DNA of 7,700 bases from Patescibacteria group bacterium (GCA_023487965.1 JAMDBV010000001.1:1-7700), one strand, 5' to 3'. Shown: positions 1 through 6,508, numbered from the stretch's first letter. The notes: a model not told the origin generated them from the sequence alone. Numbers and translations are program-made.

Positions 1-86
1 TGACCGACGGATACGCCGATCATAAAAGCTATGACCGTCAATATCATGCCGGACAATATCAAACTGACTTTGTTTTGTGAACTCAT
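1..86 (-). CDS. N-terminus of an unidentified membrane-anchored protein (partial)
   Basis: The first 28 codons of a minus-strand gene are visible, starting at ATG (first base 86) and running off the left edge. The peptide begins MSSQNKVSLILSG and continues as an almost unbroken hydrophobic stretch (about residues 7-28, rich in I, L, V, M, G) after one lysine. This suits an uncleaved signal anchor or first transmembrane helix, so the product is probably membrane-bound or exported. The start is supported by a promoter whose -10 element ends 6 nt before the ATG, the same geometry as other genes here. It is divergent from corA. Too little is present to name a family. The reading frame is open, but a 28-codon fragment is limited evidence on its own. 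Confidence 0.6.
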   Translation of the reverse strand, partial: MSSQNKVSLILSGMILTVIAFMIGVSVG

Positions 87-92
87 TGCACT

Positions 93-120
93 ATTATGGC
101 ATGTCTCATAAATATGTCCA
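93..120 (-). promoter_or_regulatory. Leaderless-type promoter of the partial left-edge gene
   Basis: On the minus strand, a -35-like TGGACA (115-120) and a -10-like CATAAT (93-98) are separated by 16 bp. Each matches 5 of 6 consensus bases. Exactly 6 nt (87-92) lie between the -10 and the ATG at 86, so the predicted first transcribed base is the A of ATG. Its -35 sits 7 bp from the -35 of the divergent corA promoter. Confidence 0.55.
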
Positions 121-127
121 ATTGTAT

Positions 128-156
128 TTGTGTATTCTGCTTAGCTTAACTATAAT
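128..156 (+). promoter_or_regulatory. Leaderless-type promoter of corA-cysS
   Basis: TTGTGT (128-133), a 17-bp spacer and a perfect TATAAT (151-156) lie 6 nt before the corA ATG at 163. The predicted transcription start coincides with the start codon. There is no Shine-Dalgarno motif and no room for one in the transcript. It is back to back with the promoter of the left-edge gene, so both may respond to the same supercoiling or regulator. Confidence 0.65.
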
Positions 157-162
157 ATTGTC

Positions 163-1086
163 ATGACAAATACACACACATACAAAGGTATAGCGTGGCT
201 CGATCTGGAATCACCCGACGACAATGAAATAGCAAATGTGGTACGCAGGTATGGTCTACACGCCTTGGTTGGTGAGGAACTAAAGACATTCACATCGTTG
301 GCCAAGATCGACGTATACGATGCCTATGTGGTAGTTGTATTGACCTTGCCCATACGCGAGAAAAATGGTGACTCATACGAGGTGAATGATCGCGAGGTCG
401 ACTTTGTAATAGGTAAGAACTTTCTCATATCGTCACATTTTGGAGCAATCGAACAACTGCAATACTTCGCTAAGATATTTGAGGCCAATTCGATCCTGGG
501 AAAAGATGACAAGGTTGAGGGCGCCAGTCACCTCTTCTACTATATGATCAAACGCATATATACCGGTATGTACGAGGATCTCGACAATATCAGAGACGCC
601 CTCCTGTCTGCTGAAAAGCGCATATTCCGCGGTGATGAGCAAAAAATGGTCAGAACGCTCTCCAATGTCAGCCGCGAGCTCATAGACTTCAAACAGACGG
701 CTCGAGTACACAAGGATGTCTGGGATAGTTTTACTGTTTCTGGAACGGAACATATACTCGGTGCAGAATTTGCTCCGTACGTCCATGATCTAAAAAATGA
801 GTTCAATCGTATCCATGAATTGATTACTAATTGCCGGGAACTGCTTGCCGACTTGCGTGAGACGAACGATTCCCTGCTCAATGCGAAGCAGAATCAGATC
901 ATCAAGGCATTGACCATAATGGCTTTCATATTCCAACCGCTCGTATTTATATCCGCACTGTTTACCATTCCGGCGATAAACGTACCAATAATACGTTCGT
1001 TTTACGGCTGGTTCGGCATTCTCGGCTCAATGATAATACTGACGGCGATAATATGGACGATTATTCGTCGCAAACGATGGATATAA
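163..1086 (+). CDS. corA: CorA-family divalent cation transporter-like protein lacking the GMN motif
   Basis: The 307-residue product has CorA architecture. A soluble N-terminal domain begins with the family-like WLDLESP segment and includes VDFVIGKNFLISSHFG (about residues 80-95). A long helical region (about 125-245) would form the funnel, followed by two C-terminal membrane helices (about 249-268 and 280-301) and a basic tail ending RRKRWI. CorA proteins are inner-membrane pentamers importing Mg2+ (also Co2+ or Ni2+), with the selectivity loop after TM1 marked by Gly-Met-Asn. Here the aligned stretch reads ISALFTIPAINVPII, so Thr-Ile-Pro (268-270) stands where GMN is expected, and GMN occurs nowhere else. 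Family membership is well supported; substrate and transport activity are uncertain. The start at 163 is fixed by the promoter 6 nt upstream. The 3' end overlaps cysS by 10 bp. Confidence 0.85.
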   Translation: MTNTHTYKGIAWLDLESPDDNEIANVVRRYGLHALVGEELKTFTSLAKIDVYDAYVVVVLTLPIREKNGDSYEVNDREVDFVIGKNFLISSHFGAIEQLQYFAKIFEANSILGKDDKVEGASHLFYYMIKRIYTGMYEDLDNIRDALLSAEKRIFRGDEQKMVRTLSNVSRELIDFKQTARVHKDVWDSFTVSGTEHILGAEFAPYVHDLKNEFNRIHELITNCRELLADLRETNDSLLNAKQNQIIKALTIMAFIFQPLVFISALFTIPAINVPIIRSFYGWFGILGSMIILTAIIWTIIRRKRWI

Positions 1087-2471
1087 AAATATACAATACC
1101 CTTTCGGGCAAGATAGAAACATTCAAACCGATTTCACCTGGTAAGGTCGGTATGTATCATTGCGGACCGACGGTGTACGATCGCGCGCATATAGGCAATT
1201 TGCGCGCATACGTATTCGCCGACACATTGCGCAGAATGCTCGAATACAATGGCTATACCGTAAAACAGGTCATAAATATAACCGACGTCGGTCATCTCTC
1301 CGGTGATGTAGATGAGGGCGAGGACAAAATGTCCAAGGCTCTCCGTCGCGAAAATCAACCCCTATCCTTGCAGGCTATGAAGCAGGTCGGGTCAAAATAC
1401 ACTGACATATTTGTTCACGATCTGGATCTTCTCAATATCAAAAGGCCTTCAAACATGCCCTGCGCGAGTGATTATATAGATGCTGATATCGCATTTATCA
1501 CGCGCCTAATCGAGCGCGGTTACGCGTACATAGCCAGGAATGGTATTGCTTTTGACACGTCGAAATATGCCCAATACGGCAAGTTGGGCAATATCGACAT
1601 CAAGGGACAAAGAGAAGGCGCGCGCATCGATATGGATCCGGAGAAAAAAAATATTACGGATTTCTGGCTGTGGAAATTCGATCAGAATATCGGCTGGGAA
1701 AGTCCGTGGGGACGAGGATTTCCCGGTTGGCATATCGAATGTTCCGTAATGTCCAGAGAATTTCTGGGCCAACCATTCGATATCCATACCGGCGGCATCG
1801 ATCATGTACCGGTTCATCATAACAATGAGATTGCTCAATCGGAATGCGCGTACGATGAGCCGCTTGCGCATTTCTGGATGCACAATGACTTTTTGGTTAT
1901 AAATCAGGGTCGCATGGGTAAATCCGAAGGCAATGCGCTTACATTAGATGAATTGGAAAGACGTGGCATCATGCCGATCTCGTATCGGTATTGGTTATTG
2001 ACGGCGAATTACCGCAAGCCTATAGATTTCTCATTCGAGGCTATAGGATCAGCCCAGAACGCATTGATCCGATTGTACGAGATCTTACAATCTTATCCGG
2101 AGGGCGGCAAAGTAGTTGCTGAATTGCGGAATCGCTTCATCTCTCGTATAAATGACAATCTCGATATGCCAGGAGCGATTGCTCTGGTCTGGGAAGTTGT
2201 AAAAGATGCCAATATGAATTCTGCCGATAAAAAAGCAACTATACTTGATTTTGACAAAGTCCTTGGCATCGGTCTCGATAAAGTGATCTTCGATAATGAT
2301 ATACCAGATAATGTACATGATCTGGCGGATACTCGCGAAAAAGCCAGAAATGATAAAGATTGGCGAAAGGCGGATGCTATTCGAGATCAGATCGAAGCAC
2401 TCGGCTATAACATAAAGGATAATGACAACGGATATACTCTATCAAAACGTTCATTCACTCCTACCCAATAG
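1077..2471 (+). CDS. cysS: Cysteinyl-tRNA synthetase
   Basis: This class I synthetase charges tRNA-Cys with cysteine using ATP in the cytoplasm. From ATG 1077 the product is 464 residues (E. coli enzyme 461). The HIGH-type motif is HIGN (38-41), in GPTVYDRAHIGN. The KMSKS loop reads RMGKS (279-283), with Arg replacing the first Lys. The four zinc ligands that give cysteine specificity are present at the family spacing: C29, C222, H247 and E251. The C-terminal helical region (KDWRKADAIRDQIEALGY) matches the tRNA-binding end of the family. The start at 1077 is preferred because MDIKIYNTLSGKIE is the usual N-terminus; an in-frame ATG at 1053 would add eight residues and lengthen the corA overlap to 34 bp. 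There is no own promoter and no clear Shine-Dalgarno motif at the 10-bp overlap, suggesting co-transcription and translational coupling with corA. Confidence 0.97.
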   Translation: MDIKIYNTLSGKIETFKPISPGKVGMYHCGPTVYDRAHIGNLRAYVFADTLRRMLEYNGYTVKQVINITDVGHLSGDVDEGEDKMSKALRRENQPLSLQAMKQVGSKYTDIFVHDLDLLNIKRPSNMPCASDYIDADIAFITRLIERGYAYIARNGIAFDTSKYAQYGKLGNIDIKGQREGARIDMDPEKKNITDFWLWKFDQNIGWESPWGRGFPGWHIECSVMSREFLGQPFDIHTGGIDHVPVHHNNEIAQSECAYDEPLAHFWMHNDFLVINQGRMGKSEGNALTLDELERRGIMPISYRYWLLTANYRKPIDFSFEAIGSAQNALIRLYEILQSYPEGGKVVAELRNRFISRINDNLDMPGAIALVWEVVKDANMNSADKKATILDFDKVLGIGLDKVIFDNDIPDNVHDLADTREKARNDKDWRKADAIRDQIEALGYNIKDNDNGYTLSKRSFTPTQ

Positions 2472-2693
2472 TCTGACATCTTCGCGTAATGATTCGAACA
2501 TATCATCGTTGCTCCGAATAATATCGTCGATGCGATCGTCGATAATTGCCAACCTTTCATAAATCCGTGATTCGATGAGATCGATGCGTTCCTCCAAATG
2601 TTCGAAGCTCCTGCCTATCGAAATAGCAATATCATCACCACAACGGTATACGATTTTTTCTATCAGATCTATATCTTTTTTGTCCAAAGCCAT
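2451..2693 (-). CDS. Small coiled-coil protein of unknown function
   Basis: An 80-residue protein with no family I can name. It opens MALDKKDIDLIEKIV and is highly charged. From about residue 29 to 72 a heptad-like pattern (EERIDLIESRI, ERLAIIDDRIDDII) predicts one long amphipathic helix, probably an oligomerising coiled coil. It has no signal peptide or membrane segment. Small proteins of this style are common in Parcubacteria-like genomes, though this is recollection only. The last 21 bp, including the TGA stop, overlap the 3' end of cysS on the opposite strand. Unlike most genes here, its possible -10 (TATTAT, 2711-2716) is 17 nt upstream, giving a short leader of about 11 nt with an AAAGAA stretch that is at best a weak ribosome site. 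It is probably real, but no homology supports it. Confidence 0.65.
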   Translation of the reverse strand: MALDKKDIDLIEKIVYRCGDDIAISIGRSFEHLEERIDLIESRIYERLAIIDDRIDDIIRSNDDMFESLREDVRLLGRSE

Positions 2694-2710
2694 GATTTCT
2701 TTGTTTATTG

Positions 2711-2716
2711 ATAATA
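2711..2716 (-). promoter_or_regulatory. Possible -10 element of the coiled-coil gene
   Basis: TATTAT read on the minus strand, 17 nt upstream of the ATG at 2693. No convincing -35 is seen; TTATCT-like sequence lies about 18 bp upstream and merges with the A-tract array. This is a weak call. Confidence 0.3.
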
Positions 2717-2736
2717 GTCTATGCTATCGAAACAAG

Positions 2737-2820
2737 ATAAAATCCCAATAAAATTGGCATAAAATTCCGGTAAAAAATGTATAAAATCCGCTTGAAATAT
2801 TCTTAAAATAGTGATGAATT
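2737..2820. repeat. Phased A-tract array, 11-bp period, about eight units
   Basis: ATAAAAT-like heptamers begin at 2737, 2748, 2759, 2770, 2781, 2792, 2803 and 2814, exactly 11 bp apart. Four units are perfect ATAAAAT (2737, 2748, 2759, 2781). The others are degenerate: GTAAAAA, TTGAAAT, TTAAAAT and ATGAATT. The 4 bp between heptamers are not conserved. A-tracts repeated near the helical period are known to add up to intrinsic curvature. The array lies between the coiled-coil gene's promoter and the -35 of dnaB, in the position of an upstream promoter element. A role in dnaB transcription or protein binding is inference. Confidence 0.7.
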
Positions 2821-2848
2821 TTTGTATTCACAATATATCCACCAGTAC

Positions 2849-2879
2849 TTGATGTAGACGTATCCCCATCTGCTATAAT
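2849..2879 (+). promoter_or_regulatory. Leaderless-type promoter of dnaB-recR
   Basis: TTGATG (2849-2854; 4 of 6 to consensus) with a long 19-bp spacer precedes a perfect TATAAT (2874-2879), itself preceded by TGC rather than an extended TGN motif. Six nt separate it from the dnaB ATG at 2886, placing the predicted +1 on the start codon. The phased A-tract array ends 28 bp before the -35. Confidence 0.6.
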
Positions 2880-2885
2880 GCCAAC

Positions 2886-4262
2886 ATGTCGCCAGTATCA
2901 CCATTTCTCAAAGCCAAGGACCTGAAGGTTCCGCCGCATAGTCTGGAGGCGGAAAAAGCTCTTCTCGGCTCGGTACTAATGAATCCTGATATTATGCACG
3001 AGATCATTGACATAGTCGGTGAGCGCTCTTTTTATTCCAATCATCATCGTTATGTCTGGCAAACATTGCAGGAATTACATTCCAAAGCGACACCGATAGA
3101 TCTCCTTTCCGTTTCGACAAGACTCAAAGAAAAGGGTCAGCTTGATGATATCGGTGGCATGTCATATCTCACCGAATTGGTAAACATCGTACCATCATCT
3201 TCAAATGCGCCTCATTATGCGGATATAGTCGAGAGCAAGCACGTCATGCGTGAGCTTATCAAGGCATCGGAGCAAATAAGCGGTCTCGGCTACGACGAAG
3301 AGGCGGATATTCATGACATACTCGAGAAGGCCGAAAAGGCACTATACGAGGTCACCAACCGTACCGGTTCTCGGAAATTCGTCGAGCTCAAGGACACGCT
3401 TGATGAAGCGTGGGAGAGACTCGATCATTTGCACAAGACAAGGAATGAATTGCGCGGCGTACCGACCGGTTTTGCCGAACTCGACAATAAGCTCTCCGGT
3501 ATGCAAAAATCAGATCTGATCATACTGGCGGCGAGACCTTCTATGGGAAAAACTTCTCTAGCTCTCGACATTGCTCGCAAGGCGGCTGTCAATCACAAGG
3601 TGCCGGTAGCGATATTCTCTCTCGAAATGAGTTCACAGCAATTAGTCGACCGTATGCTCGCCGCCGAATCGCAGGTTGATTCGTGGAAAATCAGAACCGG
3701 CCACAACCTGTCTGTCGAGAACGACTTCAAGGCGATTGGCGAGGCCATATCTCGTTTGTCACAAGCACCGATATATATAGACGATAAGCCCGGAAATAAT
3801 ATTCTGAAGATGCGCGCAGTGGCCAGAAGACTGAAAAACGACAAAGGTCTTGGCCTTATCGTCGTCGACTATTTGCAATTGATGCTACCGACGCAGACTC
3901 GCAATACGGACAACCTTGTCCAACAAGTTACCGAGATATCACGTTCACTCAAAAATCTTGCCCGGGAATTGGAAGTGCCGGTCCTTGCTTTGTCTCAGTT
4001 ATCGAGAGCCGTTGAGCAACGTGGTGGCAAGCCGAGATTGTCGGATTTGCGCGATTCCGGTTCTATCGAGCAGGACGCCGACGTTGTTATGTTTATTCAC
4101 CGAGAATCAGACCAGGATCAAGGAGGGCGCAAGGAAGAGGCGGAAGTGCTCATCGAGAAGCACCGCAACGGTCCTACGGGTACAGTCAAGCTATTCTTCG
4201 ATTCCAAGAAGACGACATTCTTGAGTATAGACAAGGCGGAGTTCGGTGATTTTGAAGTCTAA
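2886..4262 (+). CDS. dnaB: Replicative DNA helicase DnaB
   Basis: DnaB is the hexameric 5'-3' helicase that unwinds DNA at the fork and contacts primase. The product has 458 residues (E. coli 471) and is complete. The N-terminal domain opens with the family pattern PPHSLEAEKALLGSVLMN (16-33). The RecA-like domain carries Walker A ARPSMGKTS (216-224, Lys222), the SLEMS segment with the likely catalytic Glu247, Walker B LIVVDYLQL (Asp328), the LSQLSR segment (369-374), DLRDSGSIEQDAD (387-399) and KHRNGPTG (425-432), which contains the family's arginine-finger region. No intein or insertion is visible. The start at 2886 is supported by the promoter 6 nt upstream and by the normal distance to PPHSLEAE. 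recR follows after one base. Confidence 0.98.
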   Translation: MSPVSPFLKAKDLKVPPHSLEAEKALLGSVLMNPDIMHEIIDIVGERSFYSNHHRYVWQTLQELHSKATPIDLLSVSTRLKEKGQLDDIGGMSYLTELVNIVPSSSNAPHYADIVESKHVMRELIKASEQISGLGYDEEADIHDILEKAEKALYEVTNRTGSRKFVELKDTLDEAWERLDHLHKTRNELRGVPTGFAELDNKLSGMQKSDLIILAARPSMGKTSLALDIARKAAVNHKVPVAIFSLEMSSQQLVDRMLAAESQVDSWKIRTGHNLSVENDFKAIGEAISRLSQAPIYIDDKPGNNILKMRAVARRLKNDKGLGLIVVDYLQLMLPTQTRNTDNLVQQVTEISRSLKNLARELEVPVLALSQLSRAVEQRGGKPRLSDLRDSGSIEQDADVVMFIHRESDQDQGGRKEEAEVLIEKHRNGPTGTVKLFFDSKKTTFLSIDKAEFGDFEV

Positions 4263-4263
4263 T

Positions 4264-4863
4264 ATGAACAGTATCGAACATTTGGAAGAAATTTTCGCTC
4301 ACTTCCCCGGTATTGGCCCAAGACAGGCGAAACGCTTCGCCTATTTTGTCCTAAGCAGGCCAAAAAGCTTCATCGATGACCTTGTGCGTACCATTGCTGA
4401 CGTTCGGGGTAAAGTCCATGAATGCGACAAATGCCGAAGAATATATATTTCAGACTCACCTTCGGAATCGTGTGGTATATGCACGGATAAAAGTCGTGAT
4501 GAGACCACACTTATGATAGTACCACGCGATACGGATCTGCTAAATGTAGAGGCAAGCGGTGTATTCAAGGGTCTTTATTTTGTTCTCGGGGGTACGATTC
4601 CCATTCTCGAAAAAGAACCTGAACGGCGCATACGGCTCAAGGAATTGTTAAACTATGTCGGTAAGCGAAATTTTGACGAAATCATCATCTCTTTGAACGC
4701 AACACCTGAGGGAGATCATACGCAGACAATTATCTGCGAGGCATTCAAGAATATCAATACCAAATCCAGGATAAGCAGACTCGGTAGAGGGTTATCGACC
4801 GGTTCTGAAATAGAATATGCCGATCCGGAAACCCTACGATCGGCACTTCGTGGTCGCTCTTAG
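4264..4863 (+). CDS. recR: Recombination mediator protein RecR
   Basis: RecR acts with RecF and RecO to load RecA on single-stranded gaps. From ATG 4264 the product has 199 residues, the usual family length. It contains an N-terminal helix-hairpin-helix (FPGIGPRQAKRFAYFVL, 14-30), a four-cysteine zinc finger (C54, C57, C70, C73) and a Toprim domain with the conserved acidic segment NATPEGDHT and the C-terminal RLGRGLSTGSEIEYAD. The segment GLYFVLGGTIPILEK is of the kind I associate with Parcubacteria. One base separates the dnaB stop from this ATG, so the two are probably one transcript with coupled translation. An in-frame GTG at 4246 would overlap dnaB by 17 bp and has GGAG 4 nt upstream, so it is a possible alternative start. 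recR is next to dnaB here rather than in the common dnaX-ybaB-recR order. Confidence 0.95.
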   Translation: MNSIEHLEEIFAHFPGIGPRQAKRFAYFVLSRPKSFIDDLVRTIADVRGKVHECDKCRRIYISDSPSESCGICTDKSRDETTLMIVPRDTDLLNVEASGVFKGLYFVLGGTIPILEKEPERRIRLKELLNYVGKRNFDEIIISLNATPEGDHTQTIICEAFKNINTKSRISRLGRGLSTGSEIEYADPETLRSALRGRS

Positions 4864-4868
4864 GTGAT

Positions 4869-5186
4869 TTATGACAGGGCGTCGATCGTCACTTTGAAGA
4901 ATGGTTGACGGTGACCGTTGCGCTTGTGATAGCGGCTCTTCTGCTTGTATTTGACGACCATAATCTTGGCGGCACGGCCTATCTCGATAATCGTGGCTTT
5001 TACAGATGCTTTAGGTATATACGGCGTGCCGATAGTAGTATCCTTGCCATCATCAACTAGCAAAACCTTGTCAAAAATAACCTTGTCGCCGACCTTATAG
5101 TCGCCAACAAGCTTCTCGATACTGATAGTATCGCCTTTTGATACGGTATATTGCTTGCCGCCTGTCTGTATAATGGCAAATTCCAT
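4869..5186 (-). CDS. rplU: 50S ribosomal protein L21
   Basis: L21 is a small protein of the large ribosomal subunit that binds 23S rRNA. From ATG (first base 5186) it has 105 residues (family about 103). It begins with the family pattern MEFAIIQTGGKQYTV and ends with the RNA-binding signature at about residues 74-94 (KYKQKSRYHKRNGHRQ). An upstream in-frame ATG at 5195 directly abuts the -10 and would add MIT, so it is unlikely to be transcribed. The 3' end converges on recR with a 5-bp gap and no visible terminator. rpmA (L27), the usual partner just downstream, is absent: the gene stands alone. The promoter (TATAAT) is 9 nt from the ATG. Confidence 0.97.
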   Translation of the reverse strand: MEFAIIQTGGKQYTVSKGDTISIEKLVGDYKVGDKVIFDKVLLVDDGKDTTIGTPYIPKASVKATIIEIGRAAKIMVVKYKQKSRYHKRNGHRQPFFKVTIDALS

Positions 5187-5195
5187 AGTTATCAT

Positions 5196-5223
5196 ATTAT
5201 ACATATTTTCGAGTCAGGCGCAA
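5196..5223 (-). promoter_or_regulatory. Near-leaderless promoter of rplU
   Basis: On the minus strand, a perfect TATAAT (5196-5201) lies 9 nt before the ATG at 5186, predicting a leader of about 3 nt. The best -35 is a weak TTGCGC (5218-5223) with a 16-bp spacer, inside a small GGCGCAAGCGCC palindrome (5217-5228). No Shine-Dalgarno motif is present. Confidence 0.5.
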
Positions 5224-5229
5224 GCGCCA

Positions 5230-5339
5230 TGTCATCCTTGCGAAGGCGAGGATCCGTTCATGCCCATTGCAGTATATTTTACATTGTCGCTTGACCTGGA
5301 TCATCACCTTCGCGAGTATGACACAGAAAGAGGATGACA
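5230..5339. repeat. REP/MITE-like inverted-repeat element
   Basis: The 110-bp element is bounded by perfect 9-bp inverted ends, TGTCATCCT (5230-5238) and AGGATGACA (5331-5339). A longer internal inverted repeat pairs 5230-5255 with 5298-5323, matching at 22 of 26 positions, around a 42-bp loop. TGTCATCC...GCGAAGG...GGATCC resembles intergenic palindromic repeats found in many copies in diverse bacterial genomes. No ORF or transposase lies inside. It separates codirectional rmuC and rplU, so a transcript leaving rmuC could fold into a stem-loop here. No flanking target duplication was established. Copy number cannot be judged from one window. Confidence 0.65.
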
Positions 5340-5343
5340 CTAC

Positions 5344-6474
5344 CTATGCCTCGGCCGACTCGTGCTCATCCGGACGGTCGATACTGGCAGTCTCCAAACC
5401 GGGTGATGCGCCTGTTATGCGCATGACGTCCTTGTCTATCTTCTTGAATTCCTTGCCGGCATTATTGTACTGATTGACGACTGTGGAGAGGTGCGTACCC
5501 ATTCTGGCATAATATTCTTCGAATGATTTCAGGTGTTTACCAAGCTCGTTGACTCTCTTTACTATGTCTTTGGCCGTCTCCTCGATCTGAAGAGCTTTTA
5601 GGCCTTGTAGAACGGTCTGCAAGAAGGCTAGGAATGACGTCGGCGATACGATGAGCACATGTCGCTCTTTGAAAGCGTATTCGACGAGATCACGGGTATT
5701 TATCTTGCTTCCTCCCACTTCTGCCACAAGCAGGTCGTAATAGATGGCTTCATGCGGAATGAACATGAATGCAAAATCCATGGTGCCATTCTCAGGTTGA
5801 ATATATTTCGCGGTTTCATCTATCCTGGCCTTCAGGTCTTGTTTGAATAGCTTTTCGAGACGATCTCGCTCCTGCGGATTCTTCTCGGCAACGAGTCGAT
5901 TGTAATTTTCAAGCGAGAACTTGGAATCGATGGGTATGATCTTGTCTTTGACGAATACCGCAGCATCGGCGATGACACGACCGGCGCCGTCTTTTGACGG
6001 TAGTTCGTATTGCATGGCATAGCTCCCGGGCGGCAAAACATTTTTGAGTAATGTTTCGAGATAGAATTCGCCGAGCACTCCCCTTTGCTTCGGATTTTTC
6101 AGGATATCCTGCAAATTCTGTAATTGATCGGCAAAAGATATGACCTGTTTATTTGTCTCATCGAGTTTAGTTAAACCCTGAGTAACCTCTTTGATAACAT
6201 TTACTAGCTTGCTTGATTCGAGCAATTGGGTCTTCAGCGAATCCTGCATTGTTCTGCTGGTCTCGTGCATTTTGGTGTCGACGGTTTTGGTCAGATCACC
6301 AACCTTCCTATCTACCGTACGCGACAATTCATTGACCTGTTCCAATATGAGCCGTAATCCGCTCTCCTCCTCTTTGCCGGAATTGCCATCGCGGCCACGC
6401 TTGAAGAATGCTATCGCGAACAAAATGTTTGCGGCGATCGCGACAATGACAAGAATGGTAAGGGTGGTTTCCAT
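5344..6474 (-). CDS. rmuC: DNA recombination protein RmuC homologue
   Basis: RmuC-family proteins limit DNA rearrangements at inverted repeats and carry a PD-(D/E)xK nuclease-like core; the exact activity is poorly defined. The 376-residue product (E. coli about 475) has an N-terminal membrane anchor (about residues 4-24), a long coiled coil (about 40-125) and the core RmuC domain. That core has GVLGEFYLETLLKNVLPP (132-149, Glu136), Asp170 in VIADAAVF and the Asp-x-Lys pair D183/K185 in IPIDSKFSLENYN, followed by the family segment FMFIPHEAIYYDLL. The start METTLTIL at 6474 is chosen because a promoter lies 6 nt upstream. The longer reading from GTG 6555 would run through that promoter and put 27 non-family residues before the anchor. 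The gene ends 5 bp before the inverted-repeat element. Confidence 0.93.
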   Translation of the reverse strand: METTLTILVIVAIAANILFAIAFFKRGRDGNSGKEEESGLRLILEQVNELSRTVDRKVGDLTKTVDTKMHETSRTMQDSLKTQLLESSKLVNVIKEVTQGLTKLDETNKQVISFADQLQNLQDILKNPKQRGVLGEFYLETLLKNVLPPGSYAMQYELPSKDGAGRVIADAAVFVKDKIIPIDSKFSLENYNRLVAEKNPQERDRLEKLFKQDLKARIDETAKYIQPENGTMDFAFMFIPHEAIYYDLLVAEVGGSKINTRDLVEYAFKERHVLIVSPTSFLAFLQTVLQGLKALQIEETAKDIVKRVNELGKHLKSFEEYYARMGTHLSTVVNQYNNAGKEFKKIDKDVMRITGASPGLETASIDRPDEHESAEA

Positions 6475-6480
6475 ATCGTT

Positions 6481-6508
6481 ATTGTACACTGAAATAAAAG
6501 CTTGACAA
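6481..6508 (-). promoter_or_regulatory. Leaderless-type promoter of rmuC
   Basis: On the minus strand, TTGTCA (6503-6508), a 16-bp spacer and TACAAT (6481-6486) end 6 nt before the ATG at 6474. Both hexamers match 5 of 6 consensus bases, and +1 falls on the start codon. The element excludes the longer ORF start at 6555 for this transcript. Confidence 0.6.

Noticed and set aside
433..881. Minus-strand open frames inside corA
   Set aside because: Antisense shadows of a recognisable coding sequence with low-complexity, Ser-rich translations.
2737..2820. CRISPR array or classical iteron origin
   Set aside because: Units are only 11 bp, with no unique spacers of CRISPR length. No DnaA boxes or Rep gene are visible, so an origin is not supported.
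4857..4875. Bidirectional terminator between convergent recR and rplU
   Set aside because: Only 5 bp separate the stop codons, and no stem-loop with a U-run is visible.
5155..5473. Plus-strand open frames across the rmuC-rplU gap
   Set aside because: They run through the inverted-repeat element and antisense to two well-supported genes, and show no protein-like pattern.
6502..6507. Perfect TTGACA on the plus strand
   Set aside because: It overlaps the minus-strand TTGTCA of rmuC, and no plus-strand gene or suitable -10 follows.
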